The notes beneath the pieces were generated by a model. The model was not told the DNA's origin, ran no database searches, and saw only the letters and a list, made by a program, of their open reading frames with translations. Shown here piece after piece: positions 48,783-62,671 of a stretch of DNA of 64,000 nt. Where the stretch lies: NCBI GenBank assembly GCA_964035545.1, contig OZ037772.1, positions 8,666,650 through 8,730,649 of the forward strand. The letters run 5' to 3'. The stretch is from Bugula neritina. Lineage: Eukaryota; Bryozoa; Gymnolaemata; Cheilostomatida; Bugulidae. How positions within the stretch are numbered: the first letter of the stretch is position 1; the number at the start of each line of letters is the position of its first letter. The position numbers and the translations under genes are program-made.

Positions 48783-51456
48783 AAATATATTTTCCTGATT
48801 ATTGTGATGACACCTCAATGTGATTCTGACTTTAGAGCTTCCTACACTGTGATACGCAAGTAAGGCAATGGAAAGTGATAGTTATGGTTAGCTCAAGCAA
48901 GCTATAACCAGGGTTGGGGCCAATTACAGATGAATGTAATTAATTACAATTACATTTACATGAGAATTTGTCAATTACAATTACAATTATAATTACAGTT
49001 GAAATAAATGTAATTAATTACAATTACAATTACATGGTAATGTAATTAATTACAATTACAATTAATTTTTTTCTTACAAAAGACAGATACAAATTATATA
49101 ACTAGACTTCTGTAGTCTAACTTCCAGAGGCAATTTTGACAATTGCAAGCTTTCTTTGTTCTCAACAGTAACAAATAGGGTGATCAATACAACAATAGAT
49201 TAATCTGAACTTTTTATTGGGTAGTAGGAAAAGCTGGAAAAAGATGAATTTTATAAGATTTAAAAATTTGAAGTAATTGTTATGTAATTATAAAGTTATT
49301 GCAAAATTCAATTACATTAGCAATGTAATTAATTACAACCAATTACAATTACAAATTACAATTACCCCAACCCTGGCTATAACTATCACCGTCATTGAAT
49401 ATTGTTCTTTTTATACTTTTTCTGGTAAATTTTAACAGAATAATTATCAAATATAACTATACAATTAAAAGAAACTCAAGTCACCCTCTGAAAATTTTTT
49501 CATAAGATTAGGTTATGTTTGAAATACTGCCGCAGTGTTAAATATTGTGATGTCATTAAAAGTATAAACTAACCATTATCTAACTCTTTTAATTAAAAAT
49601 TATTTTAGAATAAAGTTTGGATTATCTTAAAATAGTTTTTTGATACTAAACATATTTCATCATGCTCTCCAACAAATATATTTTGGTTTGGGCATTACAC
49701 AAATGCAAATAAAAGAAAAAATATCAAAAACTGTTTTTAAAACTTGAGAATAGTAATTTTTTTAAACTAATCTCAATTTATTCTTTCTTGATCAATTATA
49801 TTTGTTTAATTTCTTTTCTTTACAGCACTAAGTTTCATCCACTAGAAAAATTTGCTGACTTCAAAGAATTCCTTGAACGTTATAACAGACCAATTTACTT
49901 CTTCACTAAAGATGACTACATAAAAAATGAATTCATCGTCGCAGCTGGGTTTGGAGTTTTTACCTCGAGGAAAGTCGTAACGCTTGCCCGTCTGGCTGGT
50001 AACTTTGTGGAGAGTGGTAATAGAAATGGAGAAAGGAACTATGCAAGATTTCGCAAAATAAATGGAATAATAACCAATCCGTATGATAAATCAAAGATAT
50101 GGGTTATGGACTCGTATAACTACTGCATTAGAGAAATAAACCGCAGAACTGAAGTGACTTCTACACTCACAGGACAGTGCGGAATTACTGGTCATCAAGA
50201 CGGTGAAATAAAAGACGTAATACTAACAGAGCCGGTGGCTTTAACCGTGAGGCCAAATCAAGCGGAAAATGTTGAAACATATTTTTACGATAACGGAAAT
50301 TTTCGCCTGAAAACCTTAAAAAAGACAGGAGTGCTATTGCGAGTTCACACGGTCATTACTTGGAACAGAAAAATTAACAGCCTGTGTTTTGACCCGTCAG
50401 GAGACGCGCTATACTTAGTGTATAATACGGGCATAGGAAAACTGGTGCTTTCAGGAGTTGCCCAACCTGCTTTAACAATTTCTTTTGAAACTAAGTACGG
50501 GTTTTCAGATGGGCTTCTAAATAAGGATGCTAAAGTCAAGAGGCTAACAAGCATGGCTTTTACTATAAACGGTTTTATTATATTAACGGATGAAGGCAAT
50601 AGTGTGATTCGTGTGCTGGACTCAAAACGATGGGCGTTATCTTCTATCTGCACGACAGGAAGACAGGGTGATGATGTAGCTGGATTACCAACCGTCTGCA
50701 GATTGAAGTATCCAAAAAACTTATTATCAATTGGAAATGGAAAGATACTCATACTGGGTAGAAGCGCCATTTTTGCTTTGCGACTTACGGGTAAGTTATA
50801 TTGTTGAAATATCTTCACATTTTTAATGCAATTTTTAACAGAATAACGTTTTTTGTTTACAACAGCTTGAAGCAATTTTTAAACAGTTCTAAAATGAATT
50901 TTTGTTTTCAAAATTAACACAATGTATTGGCAAACATTCTAATTATACCTACATTAAAATTTTCTAATCAGCTAAAAATGTATCGAGGTTTCAAAGATTG
51001 TGTTTATGCAATACTAATGTTTTTAACTTTCCAAAGTTAGTATGCAGTTCTAAAGCTTGTAGTCTACACTCTAAATTGGATTTATACTGTCTGTAATTAG
51101 TGTAGTGTTGCCCATTATGCTATTAAAAAAGCAATCATTATTTTAAATTTGTATATGTGTGGCAAAAAAGCTTTTATACACCACTTTTTGCAGGCTGCTT
51201 ATAATTAAAACTACATAAAGTTTTATACCATAAAACATTATTAATTTTTTTGGCTATGTTGTAAAAAAATTAAAAAGTAAACCATTACATTAGTGAATAA
51301 TTAATAAAAAAAATTTAATTTTCCCATAGCAAAACACATTTTGAGACAAATTACGATTTTTTTCATTTTCTGATACAAATTTTTTAGTATAGCTATTTTA
51401 TCTATTGCTGTACTTTCAACAGAAGCAGCTATATAGGTGCTTTTGTTCACAGGGAC

Positions 51457-51549
<93 letters not shown>

Positions 51550-52089
51550 GATTTTATGTTTAATAATTTATCAAACATAAAACTATTAAACATAAAATTA
51601 ACTATATAACCATTCCTGTAAGAATCCTTATTAGAAAAAGCTTTATTGTGGATTTTTGGGTAAGAACTTATTCAGATAGAGCACAGGAGCAATTATGATT
51701 AGATGTTCTTCTTAATATCACCATTGGCCTTTTGTTAGGGTTCAAACTTATTTATAACTTCATGCTTACTATATATAAGGTAAACGTATTCACCATAATA
51801 TTCACATACTGTGGGGTGTTTCTAATAAAATAGTGTATTCCACAGCATTATTTAGTTTTTCATGCTGCTTATAATTTTAGACGAGAAAAAGACTGCAATT
51901 ACTACTACGGCCAGCACAAGTTTTATTCCAGTGACCACAACCATGACTAAACTAACAACAAGGAATTCTACCCAATCAAATACTACTACTACTTACAGTG
52001 CTCTAATATCTACATCTGTTGCACAAAGAATTACAAACTATCTTCTTTTTGTTTTGATTAAAATAAGCTTGTTGCAATTGTTAATTTAA
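48783..52089 (+). CDS. NHL-like beta-propeller protein 2, Thr-rich stalk and GPI-type tail (5' partial)
   Basis: Exons 48783-48859, 49826-50790 and 51881-52089 (stop TAA) join in phase (2, then 1). The first ends a hydrophobic leader (YIFLIIVMTPQC). The second carries the NHL-like region of about 320 residues: NGERNYARFRKINGI, WVMDSYNYCIREIN, STLTGQC, FSDGLL and ILTDEGNSVIRVLD. The third is rich in Thr/Ser (many TTT runs) and ends in the hydrophobic tail YLLFVLIKISLLQLLI with no residues after it, as in GPI-anchor signals. A polyadenylation AATAAA is at 52268-52273. The initiator exon is not identified. A hAT MITE sits in intron 1. Surface location is inferred. Confidence 0.75.
48909..49375. 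mobile_element. hAT-type MITE with perfect 8-bp target duplication
   Basis: A 467 bp element starts CAGGGTTGGGGCCAATTAC and ends GTAATTACCCC-like AATTACCCCAACCCTG. It is flanked on both sides by GCTATAAC (48901-48908, 49376-49383). The body is full of TGTAATTAATTACAATTACA, itself nearly palindromic. No transposase; non-autonomous. Confidence 0.88.
51463..51547. repeat. (TA)n microsatellite
   Basis: About 85 bp of TA in the intron before the stalk exon of NHL gene 2. Confidence 0.95.
51605..51778 (-). repeat. tRNA-derived SINE, degenerate
   Basis: Reverse copy with GCACAGGAGCAATTATGATT, TAATATCACCATTGGCC and a decayed B box, about 100 bp upstream of the stalk exon of NHL gene 2. Confidence 0.65.
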
Positions 52090-52225
52090 TTTAAATCAAT
52101 TATTAATTTAATTTAAATCAATTACTAATTTAATTTAAATCAACCGCAAATTTAATTTAAATCAATTACTAATTTAATTTTAATCCATTACTAATTCAAT
52201 TTAAATCAATTACTAATTTAACTTA
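52085..52225. repeat. Tandem repeat TTAATTTAAATCAATTACTAA
   Basis: Five to six imperfect units of about 28 bp start at the stop codon region of NHL gene 2, in its 3' untranslated sequence. Confidence 0.75.
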
Positions 52226-52399
52226 TAGATGTAGCATTTGTTTTAATGCTATAATAATTTGAGAAGTAATAAAACCCTTTCTAAATAAAACAAAAGCCTT
52301 TATTTATTCTTGCAGAAACAAATCTATTATAATTTCTTATAAGTTCTGAATACTTTTTGAGTTTAACTGCATGTAGAAGATATCTAACATTCTATACAA

Positions 52400-52545
52400 A
52401 TATTGTTTTCACATATTGTTTTCACATATTGTTTTCACATATTGTGTTCACATATAATTGCTTTCACATTTTGTTTTCACATATTGTTTTCACATATAAT
52501 TGTGTTCACATACTGTTTTCACATATTTTGTTCACATATTATTAT
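52400..52545. repeat. Tandem repeat ATTGTTTTCACAT
   Basis: About ten units of 13-19 bp (CACATATTGTTTT, CACATATAATTG) create overlapping false ORFs rich in His, Phe and Cys. Confidence 0.8.
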
Positions 52546-53456
52546 GACGCTAATTGTTTTAAAACATAATATCAGTGCACTTAAATATCATAAAACTAGA
52601 AATTTACAAAAATTAAAATTAAAAAGAATTGAATTTTTTTTATTAAAATTATATAGAAAGAATTTCAGCTATTTTAGATATAAATTCTTTTTATTACCAC
52701 ATTAATTTCTGCAGTTATAATGACTCGCACATTTAAAGATTGAAAAAGTTGGATATTGTAGAAATGGAACTTTTTAACCTTAAGCTATTTTTGGTAAGTG
52801 AATGAATGTAATTGATGTATGAAATTGAAATACATAATGTTAAATAAATTATCAAATTATTAACAATAAATTATTTGCATGCTGTAATTGCTGTTGACTT
52901 GAATGTTTTATAAAATAATGACATATGTAAAATGAAACATGCTAATTTTTTATTATTTATAAAATATGCTTGTTTTAAACATTATATATTTTGTGAGAAT
53001 TATAATATAGCTAATGACTTGCTCTCACCGTGACAGCAGCGTAATATGTATAATCACTGACAGAGAGTTGAACTACAAATCTTGTAGTGAATCCTAGGCC
53101 ATTGTTTTTCACGCAACTATTTTTGAATCAAAACACAGCTAATCCTCATTTGTCTTCCTATAAAACAATTAGATCATCTTTGTTAAATTAGTACACACTC
53201 GGAATCTCCAGTTTTTAGCTATTTTGTTCACAAGTTAGCTGCTATAAGCTAGTGCATATATTATTTTTGCTCTAAACTAATAAAGTATCAATAAAAGTAG
53301 TTCTAAATTATTAAGATTGTTTTTAATTTTGCTTGATTTCTTATTATGTTTTTTCCTAATATTAGTTTTCGAGCTGGTCTGTAAATCCAAACTAACTCCC
53401 AGTTACCTAATTGCCTATAAATGTAGAATATATATTGTGATTTGTATTTAATACAG

Positions 53457-55942
53457 AAATGTATTTTACAGGTCATGATAATGATATCTCCATCCAATAA
53501 CTTAAAAATCTATCACACAATTCTACGAGAGTAAGAACTAAAATGAAATTTTAGCATAATCACATAAATTTTATCATCATATTTTTATTTTTTATGCAAA
53601 AATTTACGGAAGTTTATAATTGCCATCCTTATGATGGAAAATTCAATTTTGAGTACATTGCTCTAACTTAAATAGTATCATATTTATAATATTCAACAGT
53701 ATAAAATTAGGTTTTTCACTGGTTGAGTTGAAACTTTCAGAGTTCTTTTGAAAAAAATTGCTGAAACTTATCCTAAAAAACTCACTCATTCTGTTGAACT
53801 GCATGCTTACAATAAGCCTTCTAAACCAATTTATATAAAAGTTGCTAATAAAGAAAATGAAATAAAACTTGAGCTATAAAAATATGCCCTACATGTTGTG
53901 AAACGCAATTAGGCGAACTTTATGCAAATTACAAATTGTAAGTGTATTTTACTTAGGAACAGTAATCGAAAAAATTGAGAGGGCCCAAGTTCTTTATATT
54001 TTATTACTAAATTTTGGTTTGAGGCGCCGTTTGAACTTTGTGCGAGAACATAACTTCTTTTGCCACATTTATAATCTATAGAATATACTGCTTTTTTTAA
54101 ATTTCTCCATTACTGCATCTACCTTGTGGATTTAAACGGTATTTTGCTTCTTGTTTCAGCACCAAGTTTCATGACGTGAAAAAAGTTGCAGACCTCAAAA
54201 CTTTTGAAGATTTGTACAAAACCCCAGTTTACTTTTCAATCACAGATGATTACATAACAGGCCAGTTCTTAGCAGTAGCTGGATTTGCGGTCTTCACCAC
54301 CAAAGATTTTGTAGACTTTGAGTCTATAGCTGGGAGTTTGGTGGAAGATGGTAATGCAAACGGAGAGAAAGGTTATTCTAGATTTGGCAGAATAGATGGG
54401 ATATTGACCAACCCATATAATAGTTCAAAAGTATGGGTTGCAGACAGTTCTAATCACTGCATTAGAGAAATAGATCGTGAAACTAACATTACTTCTACGT
54501 TTGCAGGACAATGTGGAATTAATGGTCTTCGAGATGGAAAAATAATTAATGAAGCATTATTATTAGAACCTGTAGCGTTGACTGCCAGGCCAAACAAAAA
54601 CAATCAAGAGTTATATTTTTACGAAAATGGAAATACACGAGTAAAAACTATAAAAATGACAGGAAAAGAATTGCAAGTTCATACTGTAAATATTTGGGAC
54701 CGAAAAATCTATAAAATGTGTTTCCATCCATCAGGAGATGAGCTATATTTGGTGCTGGATCGGAGGGTATGGAAACTGACTATTTCAGGGGTTGTCTTGC
54801 CTGTAATAACAATTTTATTCGAAAATAGGTATGGGTTCTCAGATGGAGTTTTTGATCGTGATTCCAAGGTAACAAAACTGACAAGCATGGCGTTTACAAT
54901 AAATAGCGAGCTTGCTTTATTGACGGATCTAGAGAATAATCTTATTCGATTACTTGACTTGAAGCGAAAGGAGTTGTCCTCCATTTGCAGAGGTAGTAGA
55001 TATGACCTAATTGATAAGGCTGGAACCGCAAGCTCCTGCATCTTGATAAACCCAAAACATTTATTTCCAGGGACAGATGGCAAAATCTTTATGATGGGCG
55101 AAAATTCTATTCTTTCGTTGCAGGTTACAGGTGAGATAACTTTTTTTAAATTTTGCAAAAAGTTTAGAATAGGTTTTAGCTGCGCTTGTATAAATTGATA
55201 AGAAAAGTTCTACCCTAAGTTTTTTATAAACGTTTATTTCATTAAAAAAAAATTATTTTTGATTTTTAGTAAAAGTTGTTAAACTGAAAACCATAAAAAA
55301 ATTAAAATTTTAAGCTATTTTATAATTGTAAATGTAAATTATATTTTTTCTGTTGATGTGGCTGTATGTTCAATGCAATCACAGCAATTCTAATATATTC
55401 AATATATTATCTTGACTGCCTTAAGACTTTATTTATGTAAAATAATTGCGCCCACTAAGATTCGAACCACAGACCACCGGCTTGCAAGCAAACACGCTAA
55501 CCAATTATGCTACAGGGGCTTCGGGATTCTAAGCAAAAATTTATATAAGAAATCAAACACGTATAAATTTTTTTTAAAGATAACGATGAGATGCTTATGG
55601 AGCCAAATCAGCCAAATTTTGTAAACATGTTTTTTGTAGTTGTTTAAATTTTTACTACTATTTTGACAATAAGCAGCGTTCATTGATAATAAGGTTTAAA
55701 CAGTGTTAAGGGTGTTTATGTTCACAGTGTTGGTAATATTTTTAGAAATACTAAAGTCCACTACACCCGGAGCAGATAACTCCAACTTTACAACAGAAAA
55801 CGTGAATGCCACAACAACAACACCAACAACCACAACAACAACAACAACAATTACAACACCTACTCGATCTGTTGCATCTACGATTGCAACATGTTTTTTT
55901 ATAACTTTGGCGAAAGAAAGTTTGTTTCACACGCTCTTTTAA
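53457..55942 (+). CDS. NHL-like beta-propeller protein 3 with Thr-rich stalk (5' partial)
   Basis: Exons 53457-53530, 54160-55130 and 55746-55942 (stop TAA) join in the same phases as gene 2. The leader fragment reads CILQVMIMISPS. The NHL region holds NGEKGYSRFGRIDGI, VWVADSSNHCIREID, TFAGQC, YGFSDGVFDRDSKV and LLTDLENNLIRLLD. The stalk has TTTTPTTTTTTTTITTPT and ends in a mildly hydrophobic stretch (TIATCFFITLAKESLFHTLF) that is a weaker GPI-type signal than in gene 2. A polyadenylation AATAAA is at 55987-55992. Closest to gene 2 in motif spelling, so the pair probably arose by recent tandem duplication. Function unknown. Confidence 0.75.
53960..54122 (-). repeat. dispersed repeat R1, inverted copy
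   Basis: Reverse complement of the repeats at 5,486 and 5,975 (ends TTTCTCCATTACTG; contains TTTTATTACTAAATTTTGG and GCGAGAACATAACTTCTT). It stops about 40 bp before the acceptor of NHL gene 3's main exon. Confidence 0.6.
55448..55519 (-). repeat. tRNA-like sequence (SINE head or tRNA pseudogene)
   Basis: 72 nt on the minus strand start GCCCCTGTAGCATAATTGG, carry GGTTCGAATC and end AGTGGGCGC. Boxes A and B are good, but the acceptor, anticodon and T stems pair poorly. If the loop is read as CTTGCAA the anticodon would be TGC (Ala). Called a pseudo-tRNA or SINE head rather than a functional tRNA. Confidence 0.5.
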
Positions 55943-56099
55943 TTTGAAAGTAAAAGTGAGACTTGTATTATGAGTGATCAGGCAACAATAAAGCAGTTTA
56001 TAAATGTTAATCTTTTTTATTTTTAATTTTTCTTCAATAAAAAATAATATATATAAATATTGATGAGATTTCATAAAAAAGACTACTTGCAAAAAATAA

Positions 56100-57440
56100 T
56101 GAACTAAATTTGGACTATATATATATATCTTATTGCAATTGCTTTAAACATTTACTTTTGTGATTTGCACGCAGAAGGTTATTTAAATTGGTTATAAAAC
56201 AAACTGATTGATTTCATAATCTAATAAAATGGCATGACATTAAGCTGCTGCTGTTAGCTTACAGGCTATCAAATGTGATATATATATTATGAAAATTATC
56301 TTGCTTTGACTAAATAATCTGCGGTGTATATATAGCAATAAATGGTGATACAAAATTACAAGCTACATGCAGCGTCCTTTATATCTTGAAAGCATGATGT
56401 AACTTGTATGCTAAAAATGAGAAAAATTTCAACAAATATGTAAATATCATTTTACCAAATTTTAAATTTTGTAGTTGAATTAAATTAGTTCAATGATTTG
56501 AACATAAATGATGCCTTTAACAAACCATTTTATTTCTATTTATTTGGTGAGTATTAACTCGTGAAGCAATAATCAAAAAGTACATTAATATGAAGTTGAA
56601 AATTCTACTCTTAGATATACAGTATGTTTGTTGATATAGACTTAACATAAAGCTTATATATTATAAACACATAACTGACTATAATATACTGATTTAAGAA
56701 CATTGTTTTGCACAATCTATGCTGAAAAGTATATACAGTATAAAATATTTTTATGCACTAGCTTTATTACAAAATGTTTACTACTATAATATATTATATT
56801 ATAAACAAATATCAATTTAAAATATAATATCTTATTTTGAATTTAAAAAAATTACGGCTATGTTATACTAAACAGATTTTACGAGTCAAGTATGATTACT
56901 TGCAATAAAATTTAGGTTTTTTTTACAAAATAAATAAAATAATTTAGTGTGTATTTTTAAATTTTAGCTGAATTAAAATAAAATTAATTGTTTTTCTCAA
57001 TTGTAGCATAAAAATGCTTTATTGAAAATATTTACACAATCATGTTGCATCATGACATGTTTTACGTTTACAAATAATTCTGTCGGATCAAATCTTTTTT
57101 GATATCTGTAGCTGACTCTTCACACTATTGAAGAGTTGTAATCAGCAATTAATAATTGTTGCTTATAAAATTAATAAACTGCAGCCAGTGAAGACATAAT
57201 GTTGTGTGTAAATATAAAATTACTGTTGCAACCAACAACTAACATAACATGAATGGTCACATCCAGTAAAATTCAGTTATAAGCGTTAACTTTTTTGTTT
57301 ATAAAATGCCTTATGGCTTTAGATAAGTTTTTTAATATGAGTACCCAATTTAGTGCTACACCGTTAATAAGCTAATATTGGAATAGTTTTTGTATATATT
57401 TCATTATATACTAATTAATATTATATATATACATTTATTT
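56100..57440. other. AT-rich intergenic stretch
   Basis: Between NHL genes 3 and 4. No exon-like sequence was identified; the start exon of gene 4 may lie here. Confidence 0.4.
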
Positions 57441-57449
57441 TACATGCAG

Positions 57450-60400
57450 GTTGTCGCGTGGAGCAACACATGTGCAGCTGTGGGTTACGTTTCTTACATT
57501 AATAAAGTACAAAGGTAAACTTCTAGTACATTCTATAGAACTTTTAAAATAAACATTTTTTTCTTTTCATAACTTCCTTGAAATTTGTACATAATTAATT
57601 ACTTATTTACGTTGTTGTACTTAATTTTTAGTTGCATAATAAAAATGTCCTAAACTTATTAAAAAAAACTCTAAATCGGTCAATATCAAACTTTTTTAGC
57701 ACTACCTGGTTTAACATTAGTAACTTTTGGTATTCTGATTTTCCATAGTGTGGTGGTGCACCTTAGCTGGTTTTCAACTTAGAAGACTGTTGTTTTGATT
57801 TATGATGAGTGGAGGGGCGGGCAGTAGCCTATTTGTTAAATAATTTCAATTTTTGAAAGATGATATATCACGATTTTTAAAAGCCTCTATCATTAAAATT
57901 TAGTCTCTTGAAAATATTATATTTGTCTTTAGTCCTTAAAAATGATGCGTAATAGTTTTATATTTGCATGGAGATAAAAGCTTGTATAATGCAATTGCAG
58001 CAGATTTATTTTTCGTTATTAAGTTCATTATTTTAAAAACTGCTTTATCTAAACTCATAAAATGATGCTGCAAAGATGAATTTATAAAATTTTACCTCTT
58101 TTGCAATGTTTAAATTGTAGTTTTGAATTTAACGGTGTCTCAGTGTTTACTAAAACCGATTTACTACAAGATAACGGGTTACTCCGCTACGTAACCAAAG
58201 ATGAGTTTGTTGAAGGAAACTTTCTAGCTGTTGTTGGCTTTGCCATTCTAACAACCAAAAACTTCACAATGTTTCACCTAATAGCGGGGCAATTTGAAGA
58301 GAGCGGTTATCAAGATGGTGTAAGATCAGACGCGAGGTTTGGCAGTATAACAGGGATAGTAAGCTCACCAGATGGCGCTAGTAAATTGTGGGTGGCGGAC
58401 TTCTCAAACAGCTGCATTCGGCTAGTAGACATGGTGCATTATGACGTGTCAACGTTTGCGGGTTACTGCACACATCAAGGTAACAGAGATGGACATGTAA
58501 GGGTGGCGCTGCTGTTGCTTCCTATTAGTATCATCCAATGGCCTAGAAACTCCACTACAGTCTTCTTTTATGATAACGGTTCGGAAAATCTTCGATTTTT
58601 TCAGAAGTATGGAGGACTATGGAGGGTGTTTACTAGAGCTCGGTGGAACAGAAAAATACAAAGCATGACCTTTGACACAGTGGGAGACTACTTGTATCTC
58701 ATATCTGACAAAGGGATAGGAAAATTGTCCTTTTTGTCAAATGCTAAAATCATTGAAGAAATTTTCTTAGCAACATCAGGAATTAGCGATGGGAGAATAG
58801 ACGTAAATGGAAGTAATGTGGCAGAAGTTAAACAGATGCAAGATGTAATCCCATTAGACGATGATCTACTTTTGATAGCAGATTACGGGAATAGTAATTT
58901 ACGATTATTTGACTTGAAAAATTCTCTAACCACAACGATTTGCCTTTCACAAGTTGACGCTGTCAGGCAGGTGACTCAAGATGTTAGCTCATGTAAAATT
59001 AACAAGCCAACAAAATTTCTCCAAAAAAGAAATGATAGCTCCAAAATTTACATATTAGGAAAAGAAGCTATTTATAACTTATTGTTTGTTGGTGAGTAGA
59101 TTTACTTTTCAGTATCTGTAACCTTACATAGTTGTACTTGACTTGTTGCCAAATGTCAACAGGTATTCTCAAACATTGACAAGCATTGTTAAGTACTGTT
59201 AAGTTGCCATTTGAATTGAAGCATAGAGCACTCATATTATAAAACTGTATATACATTTTGCTTATAATTATATTTGAATAACATAATTGTTTACTGAAAT
59301 TTATAAATGTTACATCGTTAGTGTACATATTTTTTTTCTTTATTTATTTATCGTTTTATATATTTATTTATTCAAATATTGACACAGAAACAGATAGTGT
59401 TTCAACAACAACAACAACAATGACTACTACAATACCTAAACTAACAAGTGCTGCTAACAGCTCAACTCTAGTAACAAGTACTTCAACCTCTTTTCCAATG
59501 AGCACTATACCTCCAAACACCAAAGAGTGGTTGAACTGGAAGTATATCCTACCAGGGTTTGGGGTGATGATCTTGGTCATGTTTCTACCAATTATAATTC
59601 TTCTCAATAGAGGTGAGTTACCATTCTACACATTGAGTTATGGAATCTAACCTAGCCTGCAGCTATTTGATAAAAAACTCACATGAGTTTACAATCTTTA
59701 TCTTTGTAAAACCACATATATGGTTTTTTAAACTGGCTACAGATTTGGCATCTATATTGTGGCCAATAACAAGTTATGAATAATTCATTTGAGATTGCAG
59801 CCGTGGTTTAGGAGGTTAGAGCGTTTGCCTAGCAAACACTAGGCCATGGGTTCGAATCTCGACAAAAGCCATTAGTGATGTTAGAAAGAGCATCCAGTCA
59901 TACTTGCTTTTGCTTGTGGTCCATCTGAATAAATCTTTAGCCCAACTTAACAAATAAAAAAACGGTCAATCAGGAGTTTTTTATAGGAGCGGTGACTATA
60001 AATTTATTTCCGTACACTTCTTAACATAACCATTGACCTGTACTGAAATTCAAACTACTGACAGAACGTTTGCAAAGCAGTGCTATGACCCTATACCACA
60101 GTTACTTTATTGCTATAACAGCTGAATATGATATGAAATGCAAATAACTATAAATAAATCATGATAGTATATAATATTCATTGCATAATATATACTGCTA
60201 AGGTTTTACTGTGCTAGTTAAACTTACAGCCAATATTGACTTATGTGCTATATAGCTGCTGAAGTACCTCTATTAAATAGATTTTGTTTAATGAAATATG
60301 CCATTTGTTCTCAGCTAGCAAATGACAATCAATATATTCTTTTAACTACACATCATTTCATCAAGAATGTCTTATAATTTTAATAACTATTAATTGATAT

Positions 60401-60573
60401 CTAATTGTGAGAGATTCATAATATTTTAATAAAATCAGTAACTACTATACGTTATACTGTCTGCATTACGTTAGTTACTACTTATAGTCAGTATAGATAC
60501 TGATTCGAAATTTCCCATTTTAGCAAAGAATATTGCACTCCTGATGAGAAAAAGATCAGTCCGTAGAAGATAA
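57450..60573 (+). CDS. NHL-like beta-propeller protein 4, Thr-rich stalk, TM helix and basic tail (5' partial)
   Basis: Exons 57450-57514, 58121-59091, 59388-59612 and 60524-60573 (stop TAA) join in phases 2, 1, 1. The main exon carries DGVRSDARFGSITGI, LWVADFSNSCIRLVD, TFAGYC, SDGRID and LLIADYGNSNLRLFD. The third exon encodes a Thr/Ser stalk, then WKYILPGFGVMILVMFLP, a transmembrane helix. The fourth adds a short basic tail (MRKRSVRRR), so the protein is type I with an extracellular propeller, unlike the GPI-type genes 2 and 3. AATAAA is at 60694-60699. The leader exon (57450) is the least certain part, supported by phase and by its length (65 nt), equal to that in gene 5. Confidence 0.75.
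59799..59994 (+). repeat. tRNA-derived SINE
   Basis: Head GCAGCCGTGGTTTAGGAGGT, B box GGGTTCGAATCTC, core GTGATGTTAGAAAGAGCATCC and ATCTGAATAAATCTTTAGCC. Lies in the last intron of NHL gene 4. Confidence 0.85.
59995..60110 (-). repeat. tRNA-derived SINE, degenerate, inverted to its neighbour
   Basis: Contains the reverse-orientation core (TTAACATAACCATTGACCTG) and a head ending in CTATACCACAGTTAC. It abuts the plus-orientation copy tail to tail, so a transcript could form a SINE hairpin. Confidence 0.6.
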
Positions 60574-60704
60574 GTTCACAGCTTAGGAATTAAGTGTGCT
60601 GAAACAAATTGTACATTGTTATAGTTGAATATGTAAAGAGTGGTGACCCTTACTACCTACAACCTTGCCAATTTGTTGCAACAGTTGTATGAGAATAAAA
60701 TAAT

Positions 60705-61795
60705 TTTATTGAGAAATAATTCTTATTTCAAAGTTTATATTTTTGATTTGTCCAATTATGACAAAATTCAAAATATAAAAACCTTTAGATTTGCCTTTGC
60801 ATAATAAATAAATATGCATTTTTTAAGGCAACTTGTATTATCTGTGTTACCAACATTAGAAAGTTTTATGCTTGTAAATAAATATGCATAAGGATATAGT
60901 GATATGCAAATTTTGTAGAATTACATAAAATTATTCATGGTTTAGACAGAGACAATCTTTTAATTACAAAATTAAGTTTTTTTTGATAAAAATTGAATCA
61001 ATTTATTAGGCTATTATTGGATGTACAAAATGCCAAGGAAAGTGCTAACATAGAAAGCAGCCACCAATGCATATAACTTAGGCTACAAAATTTATTTATA
61101 AAGAACAAACATTAAAGGAAAATAAAATGAAAAAATAGAAGTAAAAAAAGTTCTTTAAGTAATGACGAAACAAACTGTACTGCGTGAATGAAATCTGGAG
61201 CTTATAGTAGTCATACTGCAATTTTATTTTATATTTAGTAGCTTTTGTCAGCCATAAATGGCTTTAAAAAGTTTGGCAAAAGCTTTTGAAAAAAGCTCTC
61301 AGTTGACATTTCGAAAATAATGCAGCACAATGACTAAAATAGGAGTTTGCTTAGACTCCATCAAATTACTAGATCTTTCCTGTACAGTTTGCTTGAAATA
61401 TAATTGTAATGATTTCTTTCATTTCCTTTTCATTGTGAAAAAGATTATTAAAAAGTAAAATTTTTATTATCAAAATAGGTAAACAAAGATATCCAAAAAA
61501 TATTGCTAAAATAAATGAAACACACAATAAATAAGTTTTAAAAATTCCTAACATGTTTGGTCATATTAGTTTAAGTAATTAGCTAACAACAAGTAATATA
61601 TAACTTTATTATATTATTCTATGAAAAAATTATTTAATGTTTGAACAATAATCTTGAGAAAATAATGGACAGTTTTATTTACACAGGGAAATATTTTGTG
61701 AGTATACACAACACACATTGAACCTGTTGTTGCTATAATTTAGCTTAGCTTCTGTTATATAATATACATGTGATAACATTAACAGCTACATAGAT
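60705..61795. other. AT-rich intergenic stretch, no gene seen
   Basis: Between NHL gene 4 and the CA microsatellite. Small ORFs here lack any exon-like composition or recognisable motif. Confidence 0.5.
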
Positions 61796-61799
61796 GCTG

Positions 61800-62145
<346 letters not shown>

Positions 62146-62199
62146 TTTTAAAGTTTGACATTTCATATTTATGTTCTTTCCTTATGATTAGATTATATG

Positions 62200-62645
62200 A
62201 TAATTATGTATGTACTAATTATGTTGTATTATGATTATGTTATATAATAATTATGTTATATAATAATTATGTTGAATATTAATTGTGTTATAATATTATT
62301 ATGTTATATAATAATGGTGTTACATAATAATTATGTATTACTAATTATGTTATATTATAATTATGGTATATGATAGTTGTGTTATATAATAATTGTGTTA
62401 TATTATTTTTATGCTATAATATAATAAATATGTTATGTAACAACTGTGTCATATAATAACTATGTTATATAATAGTTATATAGTAATTGTGTTATAATAT
62501 TATAATTATATTATAAATAATTGTGTTGTATAGTAATTATGTTATATAATAATTGTGTTGTATAGTAATTGTGTTATATTATAATTGTGTTATATAGTAA
62601 TTGTGTTATATAATAATTATGTTAAATAATAATTGTGATATAATA
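62200..62645. repeat. TTATATAATAATTGTG minisatellite
   Basis: About 440 bp of imperfect units of about 20 bp (ATGTTATATAATAATTATG and GTGTTATATAATAATTGTG variants) between the CA run and the leader exon of NHL gene 5. Confidence 0.85.
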
Positions 62646-62671
62646 TAATAATTACGCAAAAGCTGTTTCAG

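Noticed and set aside
50345-50875. 176-aa minus-strand ORF (and 54709-55158)
   Set aside because: Antisense to the NHL exons, present in both paralogues because the sense sequence is conserved.
55448-55519. tRNA-Ala gene
   Set aside because: Boxes A and B are good, but the acceptor, anticodon and T stems do not pair, so it is kept as a tRNA-like repeat.
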